A DNA stretch of 64,000 nucleotides from Pseudoalteromonas carrageenovora IAM 12662 (GCF_900239935.1 NZ_LT965929.1:473001-537000), one strand, 5' to 3'; shown: positions 19,066-28,884, counted from the stretch's first letter. Made by a program: numbers and translations. The notes: a model not told the origin generated them from the letters alone.

Positions 19066-19535
19066 TGATAATTCAAACATGTATCCCAAGCCCAATAGAC
19101 GATATTATTATTCAGGCAACTGAAGTAGGGGTTAGCTATGTGGGCTTTTACCCGCATGTAGAATATGTTCATACCCCTTTTGAAGAAGTAACGAATACAG
19201 CAATACTTTGCTGTGCTGAACAGCTCAATGAGTACTTTAACAATACGCGTACCACGTTTAATGTACCTCTTGATACAAAAGGCACAGCATTTCAACAAAG
19301 TGTATGGCAAGCATTGTTAAATGTGCCTTATGGGAAAACGAACACCTACGGTGATATTGCCACGGCATTAAGTAACCCAAAAGCAGTCAGGGCTGTTGGT
19401 GCCGCAAATGGAAAAAACCCTATCAGCATTATTGTACCGTGCCATCGTATAATAGGTGCAAACTCAAAACTTACAGGGTATGCCGGTGGACTTGAGAGAA
19501 AAAGTTGGCTACTAAAGCATGAAGGGATAATTTAA
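19065..19535 (+). CDS. ogt: Methylated-DNA-protein-cysteine methyltransferase
   Basis: 156 residues from ATG 19065 (MIIQTCIPSPI), which overlaps the alkA stop as TAATG; earlier in-frame ATGs at 19014 and 19050 lie inside alkA. The active-site motif IIVPCHRII carries the methyl-accepting Cys, and PYGKTNTYGDIA and AVRAVGAANGKNP are the DNA-binding helix-turn-helix and Asn hinge regions. It removes methyl groups from O6-methylguanine and O4-methylthymine in a suicide reaction. With the Ada-AlkA fusion it makes a two-gene adaptive-response unit. Confidence 0.95.
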   Translation: MIIQTCIPSPIDDIIIQATEVGVSYVGFYPHVEYVHTPFEEVTNTAILCCAEQLNEYFNNTRTTFNVPLDTKGTAFQQSVWQALLNVPYGKTNTYGDIATALSNPKAVRAVGAANGKNPISIIVPCHRIIGANSKLTGYAGGLERKSWLLKHEGII

Positions 19536-19603
19536 TAGATTCAGAACTGGCAGCTTTATTATCACAAGCTACAATTTAATATTATTTATTAATAAAAATT
19601 ATT

Positions 19604-20398
19604 ATGAGTATCAGCAGCTTAAATTATTTATTTATAATTATTTTGATGTTTTCCTCAGCAGTGTTTGCTAAGCCTCAAACGCTTCTATTTTGTTACGAAG
19701 ATAAAGATATCGCGCCTATGTTTTTAGGCGTAGGGCAAGAAGTACCGATAGATAAACCAGGTGCTTCTATAGAAGTGCTTCGTAAATTAGACGCTGAATT
19801 AGACAGTCTTAAGGTTGAATTTGTAAGGAAACCTTGGCGCAGGTGCCTAAACGATCTTGAATTTAATAAGGTAGATGCGGTTATTGCAAGTTATCGCCGA
19901 GGTCGTGAGCGGATTGCAGCTTACCCGTTTAATGAAAAGGGAGACTTACAATCGCAATTTGCTGTGAGTCGCTTTAGTAGTTGTTTAATTGGTAATTCTA
20001 AGTTTCATAAGGAGTGGCACTCTCGCGAAGTTTTTCAAAAAAAAGCATTCACTATTGCTATACCTAATGGTTATGGCCTCAATAGCACCTTAAAAGATGA
20101 GCCTTTATTTATTCATAATACGTTTTCTAAAGCTAAAGCATTTGAGCTTCTTGATAAGGGAGTAGTACAAGCGAGTGTTGATTTATGCAAAGTAGATGAT
20201 TTAAATGTATCGAGCTACCCGCATAATAAAAATGTTAAGGCCATTTATCCTCCTTACGAAACCACAAATGGTTATCTTATTTTTTCTAAACAATTTTACA
20301 CAGAAAATAGCGCTTTAAGCCTTGAGATGTGGCAATGGTTATCTAGGTTTGATAGCGCACCTGTTTATGTAAAATACTTACAAGCCTTTGAGCAATAA
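19604..20398 (+). CDS. Periplasmic substrate-binding protein (transporter/sensor-type SBP)
   Basis: 264 residues with a signal peptide (1-22, cleavage near VFA|KP). The mature part begins LLFCYEDKDIAPMFLG and follows the type-2 periplasmic binding fold of the amino-acid SBP family (SBP_bac_3). WRRCLNDLEFNKVDAVIASY is the typical helix and strand before the hinge. No ABC permease is nearby. Such orphan SBPs are common in Pseudoalteromonas-like genomes, and the ligand is unknown. The stop codon lies directly against MITE copy 3, so the native 3' region was probably displaced. Confidence 0.8.
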   Translation: MSISSLNYLFIIILMFSSAVFAKPQTLLFCYEDKDIAPMFLGVGQEVPIDKPGASIEVLRKLDAELDSLKVEFVRKPWRRCLNDLEFNKVDAVIASYRRGRERIAAYPFNEKGDLQSQFAVSRFSSCLIGNSKFHKEWHSREVFQKKAFTIAIPNGYGLNSTLKDEPLFIHNTFSKAKAFELLDKGVVQASVDLCKVDDLNVSSYPHNKNVKAIYPPYETTNGYLIFSKQFYTENSALSLEMWQWLSRFDSAPVYVKYLQAFEQ

Positions 20399-20399
20399 C

Positions 20400-20762
20400 T
20401 TGGGCGTGTTGATCTTTGTGGATTGAAACTTGTTCCATCTAGGGGCGATTAAATCGCAGCGCGAGGTTTGTAACCTAGTGGGCTCGGTAACTGCTCCTGC
20501 GTTACCCTACTGGCTTACATCCATTTAAGAATAAGTAAAAACCGAGCAAAGCTTCCGCGTCCTGCTCACACCCCTTACCTACATCCATGTAGGCAACAAA
20601 GAGTTGCCCGTCCCTAGAAAGAACCCAGAGGGCAGTGCATGTTTGGCATATATGATGCGTTATCGCCTATTTATGTGGAATAACCACACTACATAGGCTC
20701 TGCCTTGCCTAAAAACCAAACATACTGCTGCAAATTCACCCACCAAAGTACAACACGCCCTA
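20400..20762 (+). repeat. MITE-like element, copy 3 (long form, 363 bp)
   Basis: Same orientation as copy 1, starting TTGGGCGTGTTGATCTTTG and ending CAACACGCCCTA. It includes the 48-bp block (20485-20532) missing from copy 1. It begins one base after the stop codon of the preceding gene. There is no coding potential of note. Confidence 0.85.
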
Positions 20763-20840
20763 GGTTTAATAACGATATGAAATTGGTATTAATGGCATAT
20801 TAAGGTAGCATAAGCGCACTTTTTCTCTTTAGGCACGGTA

Positions 20841-21434
20841 ATGGCTCAATTATACTTTTACTACTCAGCGATGAATGCGGGTAAATCAACCACTTTATTG
20901 CAATCGGCATTTAACTATCGCGAACGCGGTATGGAACCGGTTATTTTAACAGCTGCAATTGATAATCGCTCAGGGGTAGGAAAAGTATCATCTCGTATTG
21001 GCCTGCAGGCAGATGCACATATATTTGATGAATCTAAAAATGTATTTGATCTTATTAAAACGCTGCAAGATGAAAAAAAACGCCATTGTGTGTTGGTTGA
21101 CGAGTGTCAGTTTTTATCAAAAGAGCAGGTAATGCAGTTAACTGATGTAGTGGATGAATTAGGTATTCCGGTACTATGTTATGGCCTGCGTAGCGACTTT
21201 AGAGGCGAGTTATTTATTGGCTCACAGTATTTATTAGCGTGGGCCGATAAGCTGATTGAGCTTAAAACGGTGTGTCATTGCGGACGCAAAGCAAACCATG
21301 TGCTGCGTACGGATGAAAATGGCAATGCCATTGCCGATGGTAACCAAGTGGAAATAGGCGGCAACGATCGATACGTTTCGGTGTGCCGCAAACACTATAA
21401 AGCAGAATTAAATATGGGCCGACAAAGCATTTAA
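20841..21434 (+). CDS. tdk: Thymidine kinase
   Basis: 197 residues, type II thymidine kinase. P-loop SAMNAGKST is near residue 9, the Walker-B-like DECQFL near 90, and zinc-site Cys residues occur in VCHCGRKA and VCRKHY. It phosphorylates thymidine to dTMP in the salvage pathway. The 3' end overlaps the convergent ltaE gene by 27 bases (21408-21434). Confidence 0.95.
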   Translation: MAQLYFYYSAMNAGKSTTLLQSAFNYRERGMEPVILTAAIDNRSGVGKVSSRIGLQADAHIFDESKNVFDLIKTLQDEKKRHCVLVDECQFLSKEQVMQLTDVVDELGIPVLCYGLRSDFRGELFIGSQYLLAWADKLIELKTVCHCGRKANHVLRTDENGNAIADGNQVEIGGNDRYVSVCRKHYKAELNMGRQSI

Positions 21435-22412
21435 AAATATATCAATATCATCGCCCGTAATATCTAAATGCGTTACTAGCCTAAGTTGCTTGCTTGGGCT
21501 AATTAATATCCCTTGTTGTGCAAGCTCATTGGCAATTTTACTAATGTTAGTGCCGCCTGAGTAACTTGCATACACCATGTTGGTTGTATTGCTCATATCA
21601 ACGCTAAAACCATTTAGCTCATTTAACTTATTTGCCAAGTAGCGCGCATTACCATGATCATCACTTAAACGGGTAACGTTGTTTTCAAGTGCATATTGCC
21701 CAGCGGCTGCCAGCATTCCTGCTTGTCGCATCCCACCGCCTAGTACTTTTCTCCAGCGCCTAGCTTTGTTAATTAATTCTTGTGATCCTAATAATAACGA
21801 GCCTATTGGCGCACCTAAGCCTTTAGATAAACAAATTGAAACAGAGTCAAAGTGCTTTGTAATTGCTGTTATATCAACATTTAGCTCAGCGGCTGCATTA
21901 AACGCACGCGCACCGTCTAAATGCAGTGCTAAATTGTACGTATTAACAAAGTCGCGAGCTTGGGCTAAGTACTCAAGCGGGAGCACTTTTCCACCAATGG
22001 TATTTTCAAGGCTAAGCAAGCGAGTGTTTGCAAAGTGGCTATCGTCAGGTTTTATAGCTGCGGCAACTTTGTTAAAACATAAGCTGCCATCTTTTTCGTT
22101 TTCGATAGGTTGAGGTTGTATAGAGCCAAGCACGGCAGCGCCACCGCCTTCAAACTTATAATTATGGGCATTTTGCCCACAAATATATTCATCTCCGCGT
22201 TCGCAATGTGCCATTAACGCCAGTAAATTAGCTTGTGTGCCAGAGCTGCAATAAAGCGCGGCTTCGAAGTTAAAACGTTCACAGGCGTATGATTCTAATT
22301 GGTTTACGCTAGGATCATCGCCGTATACATCATCGCCAACAGGTGCATTGTACATTACATCGCGCATGGCTTTTGACGGTTGAGTAACGGTGTCTGAACG
22401 AAAATCTATCAT
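21408..22412 (-). CDS. ltaE: Low-specificity L-threonine aldolase
   Basis: 334 residues, PLP fold type I. The PLP Lys lies in [14 protein letters not shown] near residue 198, the opening [16 protein letters not shown] is diagnostic, and [12 protein letters not shown] carries the cofactor-binding Asp. It splits L-threonine and allo-threonine to glycine and acetaldehyde. It follows rlmF on the same strand after 45 bases and converges on tdk with a 27-base overlap. Confidence 0.94.
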   Translation of the reverse strand: MIDFRSDTVTQPSKAMRDVMYNAPVGDDVYGDDPSVNQLESYACERFNFEAALYCSSGTQANLLALMAHCERGDEYICGQNAHNYKFEGGGAAVLGSIQPQPIENEKDGSLCFNKVAAAIKPDDSHFANTRLLSLENTIGGKVLPLEYLAQARDFVNTYNLALHLDGARAFNAAAELNVDITAITKHFDSVSICLSKGLGAPIGSLLLGSQELINKARRWRKVLGGGMRQAGMLAAAGQYALENNVTRLSDDHGNARYLANKLNELNGFSVDMSNTTNMVYASYSGGTNISKIANELAQQGILISPSKQLRLVTHLDITGDDIDIFLNALSAHI

Positions 22413-22457
22413 TGTTGTTATTCCTTTATTAGTGCAGGCTTTATTATTTTTATGAGT

Positions 22458-23390
22458 TTACACAAACTCTTCAAAAATTTGCTCACGGGTGGCCTTATCA
22501 AAATAACTCCACGCAATAAAGCGACTTATTTTTTGTCCTTGCGCCATATCTATAATTTTATATTCAGCAATAGGTAGAGTGCTTAGCTTTTCTTCTAACG
22601 TAGCAAGTGTTTCTTTTTTTGAAACCAAGGAGGTAAACCATATTACTTGCTCTGCAAATTGCTCGCTTTCAGTAATCATATTACTGATAAACTGGGCCTC
22701 ACCACCTTCGCACCACAACTCGTTATTTTGGCCGCCAAAATTAAGGGCGTTTTGGGGAGCTTTTCCTAAATTTTTCCACTTTCGCTCAGTGCCCTTGTTA
22801 GCCTCATCCGCGCTTGCATGAAACGGAGGATTACACAGAGTTACATGAAACAAGTCTTTTTGATTAATAATGCCCTCAAAAATAGAAGATGCATTCTTTT
22901 GTTGTTTTAAGGTGATTTTTAAACCGTTAAACTGCGCAATTTGCTTAGCAATTTTTATTGAGCTTGCATCTACATCACTACCCGTAAAGTGCCAGTTGTA
23001 TTCGTGGATACCTGTAAGAGGGTAAACTAAGTTAGCACCGGTACCAATATCAAGCGCTTTAATTTTACGCCCTGTAGGTATGTTTTGTAGGTTATCTGTG
23101 CTTAATAAATCGGCCAAGTAATGTATATAATCTACTCGCCCTGGAATAGGGGGGCATAAGTTTTGATCTGGTATATCCCAAAACTCAATATTATAGTGCG
23201 CTTTTAACAGAGCCTGATTAAGTGTTTTAACTGCCTTGTTATTGCTAAAATCTATGCTTTTATTGCCCGCAGGTGTTACCACTATAAAAGGTGCTAACGC
23301 ATTATGTTTTTCGCATAACAGGTCTAAATCATAGCCATTTAAATGCTGATTGCGAGGGTGTAGTTTGTTGCTATTAGGTTTTGATTTCAT
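22458..23390 (-). CDS. rlmF: 23S rRNA (adenine1618-N6)-methyltransferase
   Basis: 310 residues. The N-terminal LHPRNQHLNGYDLDLL is typical of RlmF. The SAM-binding strand is KALDIGTGANLVYPL near 118, and the N6-adenine catalytic motif NPPFHAS sits near 194. It methylates A1618 of 23S rRNA. Probably co-transcribed with ltaE downstream. Confidence 0.95.
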   Translation of the reverse strand: MKSKPNSNKLHPRNQHLNGYDLDLLCEKHNALAPFIVVTPAGNKSIDFSNNKAVKTLNQALLKAHYNIEFWDIPDQNLCPPIPGRVDYIHYLADLLSTDNLQNIPTGRKIKALDIGTGANLVYPLTGIHEYNWHFTGSDVDASSIKIAKQIAQFNGLKITLKQQKNASSIFEGIINQKDLFHVTLCNPPFHASADEANKGTERKWKNLGKAPQNALNFGGQNNELWCEGGEAQFISNMITESEQFAEQVIWFTSLVSKKETLATLEEKLSTLPIAEYKIIDMAQGQKISRFIAWSYFDKATREQIFEEFV

Positions 23391-23518
23391 GGCTTAAAGT
23401 TAGCAATTAAATAATGACACAATTGTATCAAATGCATGGCTAAAAAGTGCAACCATTTACTTTAGAATTAGCATGGCAACTGGTAGGATGAGTCTATAAA
23501 AATTATAAAGGAAAATAC

Positions 23519-24421
23519 GTGGCAATCACTCAGCAATCACATTTTGTTCAATTAGCCGAACAGCAAACGTTGCATTTACGTCGTATTGCGAACGATGAGC
23601 AATCAGGTCCGGTGGTGTTTTTAATGCATGGCGCAGTAGAAAACGGCAAAATTTTTTATACTCATAGTAATAAAGGGTTAGCGCCTTTTTTGGCTGAGCA
23701 AGGCTATTGCTGCTATGTGGCAGACTTACGTGGGCGCGGAGAAAGTAAACCTCTTATAACTCGCCATTCAAAATATGGCCAAACAGAAGCCATAGTAGAA
23801 GATATTCCTGCTTTTATTGATCATATTGAACAATTAGAAGGTAAAAAGCCTGACTACTGGGTTGCCCATTCTTGGGGCGGCGTATTGATGAATAGCGTAT
23901 TTGCGCGCTTCCCTGAATATTTAAAAGACGTTAAAGCCTGTGCTTATTTTGGCTCAAAGCGTTCACTGTTTAATAACCATCCTAAGAAGTTACTGCAAGC
24001 GAATGTTATTTGGTACTTTATGGCGCCGTTACTAGCTAAAAAACACGGGTTTTTAAATGCGAAAGGTTATAAATGGGGCAGTGACAACGAATCGCAAAAG
24101 TCGCACTATCAAAGTATGCAGTGGGCTAAAAAAAGGCCGTGGGTTGATAGTGACGATGGTTTTAATTACGCAAGTGCGTTAGCTAAGCTGCATGTACCGC
24201 CTACGCTTCATGTTGCAGGTGTAAACGACAAAGCTCTCGCCCAGCCTATTGATATTAAAAAGTTTATAGCAGAATCTGGGCCTGGCAAACAAACCTTAAA
24301 AATTTACGGTAAACGTCATGGTCACCATGTTGATTACGATCATATTAATATGCTTACCCACCCAAGCGCCCGTGATGAGCAATTTAGCGATGTATTAACC
24401 TGGTTTAATGATCATAGTTAA
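23519..24421 (+). CDS. Alpha/beta hydrolase
   Basis: 300 residues from GTG 23519, with AAAGGAAA correctly placed before it. Oxyanion strand VVFLMHGAVENGKIF is near 35, nucleophile elbow VAHSWGG (Ser near 116), and the catalytic His is probably in KRHGHHVDY near 266. No secretion signal, so it is cytoplasmic. The substrate is unknown; esterase or lipase-like activity is the family expectation. Its stop codon ends one base before the convergent TPR-sulfotransferase stop. Confidence 0.85.
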   Translation: MAITQQSHFVQLAEQQTLHLRRIANDEQSGPVVFLMHGAVENGKIFYTHSNKGLAPFLAEQGYCCYVADLRGRGESKPLITRHSKYGQTEAIVEDIPAFIDHIEQLEGKKPDYWVAHSWGGVLMNSVFARFPEYLKDVKACAYFGSKRSLFNNHPKKLLQANVIWYFMAPLLAKKHGFLNAKGYKWGSDNESQKSHYQSMQWAKKRPWVDSDDGFNYASALAKLHVPPTLHVAGVNDKALAQPIDIKKFIAESGPGKQTLKIYGKRHGHHVDYDHINMLTHPSARDEQFSDVLTWFNDHS

Positions 24422-25858
24422 TTAAGGTGTTCCATCTAGTAGTTTTAAAAGTGGTGTTTTATAGCGCTGCCAATGGGCCACTGCAGATGTATTTACAGGT
24501 TGCCTTATAGCTTGTTTGCTTAGTGTTGTTACGGCCGACTTACGTGTATAAAACTGCAGACACTGTGGCTCAAACTGGCAATTTAAGAACGAAAATAACG
24601 CGTTTAGTTGCGCTTTAGGCTCAGTTACTAATTGCTCATAACTCAAATTGTAAATGGCGATATCTGGCATACTCCTCCAATGCGCCATTAGTTCGGTATA
24701 AAGTGTGTGGTAGTGCTTAAACTCTGTTAAATCACAAAAGTAAGGCTCATTTTGAGCAAAGTAATTACTAAATACCGAAAAAGCAGTGGCGTTAAAATCC
24801 CTACTTAAATTTATAAACTTAGCGTTTGGAAATAGTAAATAAATAAGCCCAATTGACTGATAATTACTCGGTAACTTATTAATAATATAAGGGCGAATTG
24901 GCTGTGCTGTTTTTAATGTTTCAACATAAATATTACGCGCTTTAGCTATTAAATCACTCGTAAGCAAGCTCAAACACTCAGGGTAGGGAGAGTGCGTTTG
25001 TTGCTCTATAAAAGCCACCACTTGATTACTAATGCTTGAGTTTTCACCAAGTGTTGAAAACTGTGAATGATTTGCCAGCATTTGCTCAAGTAATGTTGAA
25101 CCACTGCGCGGCATGCCTATTATAAATAGGGGGGTTATAGAGCTTTTAAATGCGCGATCAGCACTTTTGATTAATGCAGGCGTATTTTGCTCTAAAATAC
25201 GTTTATAAAAAGGATTCAGCTCGGTGGTATTAAAATCAGTGAGTTTTTTTTGTAACTTATTTGCAAGTACGTAGTAATTAAACGCTTGTTCTGTATCGTC
25301 TAATTTATCGTAGCTCTTACCTAATGCGTAGTAACACACCATTTTTAAACGCAAGTTATTGGTTTGTGTTAAAAAGTGATGCAAATTACTTACGTAGTTG
25401 TGCTCTTTATTAAAGCGACCTAGCTGCACCAACTCAAATAATATGTAAGCCGTAACTGGGTATAGCCCCATGCTGAGTGCATGAGCAAACGTAGTGTGTG
25501 CTTTGTCGAGCTCACCGTAATTTAAATAGTGCTGGGCTAAGTAGTAATGAGGCTCAGGGTTATGACTTGCTATGCTTTTGGCGTATTCAAGCACTTTTAG
25601 TGCATCGTTAGGAGAATTAACGCCATTAAACGCATCAGCAAGCGCGTGTAGTGGCTCTAACATATGTGGTAAAAGCCCACATGCCTTTTGCAATAAATAA
25701 ACCGCTGCATCAAAGCGCTCTAACCTAAGAGCTATCCTGCCTAAACCAAATAATGCTTCGCCACTTTGCGGGTTACTATTTAAAATTGCTTTAAAATGAA
25801 ACTCGGCTTCTTTGAGTTTATTCTCTTGGAGTAATTGGTTGGCTTTTTTAATTAGCAT
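24422..25858 (-). CDS. TPR-repeat sulfotransferase
   Basis: 478 residues. Residues about 1-215 are tetratricopeptide repeats (for example SGEALFGLGRIALRLERFDAAVYLLQKA). Residues about 240-470 are a sulfotransferase domain with the PAPS 5'-phosphosulfate loop FIIGMPRSGSTLLEQML and a 3'-phosphate-binding SRDFNATAFSVF. Such proteins move sulfate from PAPS to a protein Tyr or a glycan. The acceptor is unknown. It lies after the TonB receptor, but a strong terminator separates them. Confidence 0.88.
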   Translation of the reverse strand: MLIKKANQLLQENKLKEAEFHFKAILNSNPQSGEALFGLGRIALRLERFDAAVYLLQKACGLLPHMLEPLHALADAFNGVNSPNDALKVLEYAKSIASHNPEPHYYLAQHYLNYGELDKAHTTFAHALSMGLYPVTAYILFELVQLGRFNKEHNYVSNLHHFLTQTNNLRLKMVCYYALGKSYDKLDDTEQAFNYYVLANKLQKKLTDFNTTELNPFYKRILEQNTPALIKSADRAFKSSITPLFIIGMPRSGSTLLEQMLANHSQFSTLGENSSISNQVVAFIEQQTHSPYPECLSLLTSDLIAKARNIYVETLKTAQPIRPYIINKLPSNYQSIGLIYLLFPNAKFINLSRDFNATAFSVFSNYFAQNEPYFCDLTEFKHYHTLYTELMAHWRSMPDIAIYNLSYEQLVTEPKAQLNALFSFLNCQFEPQCLQFYTRKSAVTTLSKQAIRQPVNTSAVAHWQRYKTPLLKLLDGTP

Positions 25859-25897
25859 GATGAGGCATTATTGTTTTTTAATTAATATAAAATAAAA

Positions 25898-25925
25898 AAG
25901 GCGAAATGTCTTAACATTTCGCCTT
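25898..25925 (-). terminator. Intrinsic terminator after the TonB-dependent receptor
   Basis: A 12-bp perfect stem (25898-25909 with 25914-25925), loop of four, is followed on the minus strand by a T-rich run (TTTTTATTTT). Confidence 0.9.
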
Positions 25926-25944
25926 GGTCTATCATGAAAATAGT

Positions 25945-28524
25945 TTAGAAAGTATACGTAGCTTTTGCGTAGTAAAAGCCGCCGTTAATTCCATAAGGAG
26001 ATGTTTCGTAGTACTGACCACCCCAGTTATTGTTAGGGATACCCGTACGGTCTTCAAAATCAAGTTTTTCAGCATCTTGGTCAAACAAGTTTTGAGCACC
26101 AACCGAGAAACTAACAGACTCATTTAAGAAGTATGTAATTTCAGCGTCAATGGTTACTGCTGCGTCAGCTGTTTTTGCTGTTGCATCGTAATCTACGTGA
26201 ACACCTTGGTACTCGCCGTAGTAGTTAGCACGTGTAAATAACGAGATTGATTCCCACTGTTGTGCCCAAGTAAGCGTTGCACGGTGGTTAGGTAAATCTT
26301 CTTCTAAACGTTTAACTTTAAATTCACCGGTAATGTCGCTGAACTTCGTTACTTCAGTTTCATTCCAGTTGTAAGCAAGGCTAAATGTAGAGCTACCACC
26401 TAGCATGTCAGCTGTGTAGTTTGCTACTAAATCAATACCTTGTGTTGTTGTATCAAAGTCATTTGTGAAAAAGCTTACTTGTGCGTAGCTTTGCGCATTT
26501 GGTACGCCTGCTGCTTCTAACGTGTCTTTATCATCTTGGCTAAGTACAATTTTTTCAGATTGGCTGATACGGTCATCAACTTCAATGTTGTAGTAATCAA
26601 GTGTTAAGAATAAATCGCCAATAGTGTAAACCGCACCTAATGTGTAACTTTGCGACTCTTCTGGCTCAAGCTCTGTACCACCTAATTGCACTGCAATTGG
26701 GTTTGTTGGTGGTAATAGTGCTGAATCTTGTAATACGCCATCACTTAAGTTTGTTTGTACGTTACTCACATTAGCTTGGCCAACAGTAGGAGCACGGAAA
26801 CCTGTGCTTACTGAGCCACGTACATTTAGATCTTCAGTTACGTGGTACTGCGCCATTACTTTGTAGTTTGTTGTTGTACCAAAGCTGTCGTAATCTTCAA
26901 ACCGTACCGCAAGGCCCATTAAGAAGTCTTCGGTAAATGGTGCTTCAATATCTACATAAGCTGCGTAGTTACGGCGTGTATATTCGCCAGCGTCAGAAGG
27001 TTTGAAACCAGGGAAACCATTGGAGCCAATACCAAAACCTTGCTCAGTTAAAGGGCCTGCAGTAAACGATGCTTCATCACCTGATATAACAGTGAATGTT
27101 TCTTCATGCCATTCTAAACCACCGGCAATATTTACATCGTACGCTAGGTCAAAATCAAAGCCTTTAGAAAGGTCAAAGTTAAAGTTTTTCTCTAGTTGCT
27201 CGTATTTACCTGGGCTAAAATCACGCGGGCTATCTGCACCTAATGAGGCATTAACCGTATCGTAAATAAAGTAGCGAGATTCGTTTAAACCAACTGTACC
27301 GCTTAAATCGTAAAACGCGCCTTTAAAGAAGCCACCCGTAAACATACCCTTTGTACCAATAGTTAAAGAGGTATCTGTGATGTTGCCACCAAAGTTAGGC
27401 GTAAAACCACCAGGGATCGTTTCATTAAATGCAAAACAATCAGGGTTATTAGCAACACCGCTAATGTAATCTGGATTATCAAGCACGTTATCGTCGATTG
27501 CGATAGTTGGACAGTTACCGCTCATGTCTTCTGTTAAATCGGCAACTAGCAGTGTTTCACCGCCATCGTTTGAGTAAACACCTGGGCGAGTATGCGGGTT
27601 ACGGTAGTAAAAACCACCACGTACGTCACGCTCAGAGTAGTTACCAAACATATAAAATTCTGAGTCGTTTGTTAGTTCTAAACCAAAGTTACCAAAAATT
27701 GAGATATCATCATCAACCTCTGGAGCACCCCAAACTTGCGCAAGCGAAGAAACTTCTGGAACACCTGCAGCAGAAAGTGCGGCTGCATCAGGGCGTTGCT
27801 CTGAGCGACTTGTCGCATCTGCTGTTTTATATTGAAAACTTAAGTTAGCAAAACCGTTGTCGGTAAACGGTAAGCCTACGTTACCTGAAATCTGTGTTGT
27901 GTCGCCATCACCTTCATAGTATTGACCATGGCGTACTTCGAACTTACCACCTTCAGAGGCATCTTTAAGTTGGAAGTTCATTACACCGGCAATAGCATCA
28001 GAGCCGTATTGCGCCGCAGCACCATCACGCAGTACTTCTACTTGTTTAAGTGCAATGCTTGGAATAACTGAAATGTCAGCGCCTTGTGCACCATCATTTA
28101 TACCGCCGCCTAAAAATGCAATTACAGACGCGCGGTGGCGGCGTTTACCATTTAAAAGAATTAATGTGCTGTCTGAAGGCAAACCACGTAAGTTTGCAGG
28201 GCGTACAAGTGATGCAGCATCACTGATTGGGTTTTGATGAACATTAAAAGAAGGAACTGCGCCTTTTAAAAGCTCAAGCATATCGGTGTTACCCGATTTT
28301 TCTAATTCTTCACCGCCAATAATATCAATAGGAACAGGTGAATCACCAATTGAACGAGGAGCAGAGCGCGTACCTACTACAGCAATCTTCTCAACATTTT
28401 TATTTACTTTAGTTTCGCTTTGCTCGTCTGCTGCTATAGCTGAGCCTGAAATAAACAACCCTGCAGTGGTTGTTGCTAATGCAAATTTAATTGCTTGATT
28501 TAGCGCATTGTTTTTTAATTTCAT
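25945..28524 (-). CDS. TonB-dependent outer-membrane receptor
   Basis: 859 residues. The signal peptide is residues 1-32 (SGSAIA|AD), a TonB-box-like VEKIAVVG follows at about 45, and then a plug domain opens PRSIGDSPVPIDIIGGEELEK and includes LRGLPSDSTLILLNGKRRHR. A 22-strand-type barrel ends in the aromatic YYAKATYTF. It would import a large ligand across the outer membrane with TonB-ExbBD energy. It looks closer to the carbohydrate/peptide-type TonB receptors than to siderophore ones, and no Fur box was noticed upstream, so the ligand is left open. Confidence 0.92.
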   Translation of the reverse strand: MKLKNNALNQAIKFALATTTAGLFISGSAIAADEQSETKVNKNVEKIAVVGTRSAPRSIGDSPVPIDIIGGEELEKSGNTDMLELLKGAVPSFNVHQNPISDAASLVRPANLRGLPSDSTLILLNGKRRHRASVIAFLGGGINDGAQGADISVIPSIALKQVEVLRDGAAAQYGSDAIAGVMNFQLKDASEGGKFEVRHGQYYEGDGDTTQISGNVGLPFTDNGFANLSFQYKTADATSRSEQRPDAAALSAAGVPEVSSLAQVWGAPEVDDDISIFGNFGLELTNDSEFYMFGNYSERDVRGGFYYRNPHTRPGVYSNDGGETLLVADLTEDMSGNCPTIAIDDNVLDNPDYISGVANNPDCFAFNETIPGGFTPNFGGNITDTSLTIGTKGMFTGGFFKGAFYDLSGTVGLNESRYFIYDTVNASLGADSPRDFSPGKYEQLEKNFNFDLSKGFDFDLAYDVNIAGGLEWHEETFTVISGDEASFTAGPLTEQGFGIGSNGFPGFKPSDAGEYTRRNYAAYVDIEAPFTEDFLMGLAVRFEDYDSFGTTTNYKVMAQYHVTEDLNVRGSVSTGFRAPTVGQANVSNVQTNLSDGVLQDSALLPPTNPIAVQLGGTELEPEESQSYTLGAVYTIGDLFLTLDYYNIEVDDRISQSEKIVLSQDDKDTLEAAGVPNAQSYAQVSFFTNDFDTTTQGIDLVANYTADMLGGSSTFSLAYNWNETEVTKFSDITGEFKVKRLEEDLPNHRATLTWAQQWESISLFTRANYYGEYQGVHVDYDATAKTADAAVTIDAEITYFLNESVSFSVGAQNLFDQDAEKLDFEDRTGIPNNNWGGQYYETSPYGINGGFYYAKATYTF

Positions 28525-28884
28525 TCTAAATTTCCCCAGTTAGAATAATTTTTGTTTTGTAATGCTTGTTTTGCACTACTATTTTTAGATTTTGGACTAG
28601 AAAAGAGAGGAGTTAACAATTGTATAAAAATGTATTAAGAGTACTTCCTGAACAATTAAGTTAACCTCAATTTTATGTCCTAGTTACAGCCTATACATAA
28701 AAAACAGAGAGGGCAATATTAATTAACCATTCAATAACAAAAAGTTCAAACAAAACTAAAAGTGCAGCAATGGTGCGTTTTTAAGGTGAAATGAACTATA
28801 TTGGTGCTTTGTGGGGGTGGGTTTTAGTAAAATAATGCAGTTGTAAAACGTTTAATGTTGCAATTTTGTTTCTTTTGCCGGTTT
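28525..28884. other. Intergenic leader of the TonB receptor gene
   Basis: 360 AT-rich bases between the receptor start and the small cysteine-rich gene, both on the minus strand. It must hold the receptor promoter and leader. No open frame, repeat or clear operator was recognised. Confidence 0.5.

Noticed and set aside
19604-20398. ABC transporter operon around the binding protein
   Set aside because: Neither neighbour encodes a permease or ATPase; the protein is an orphan.
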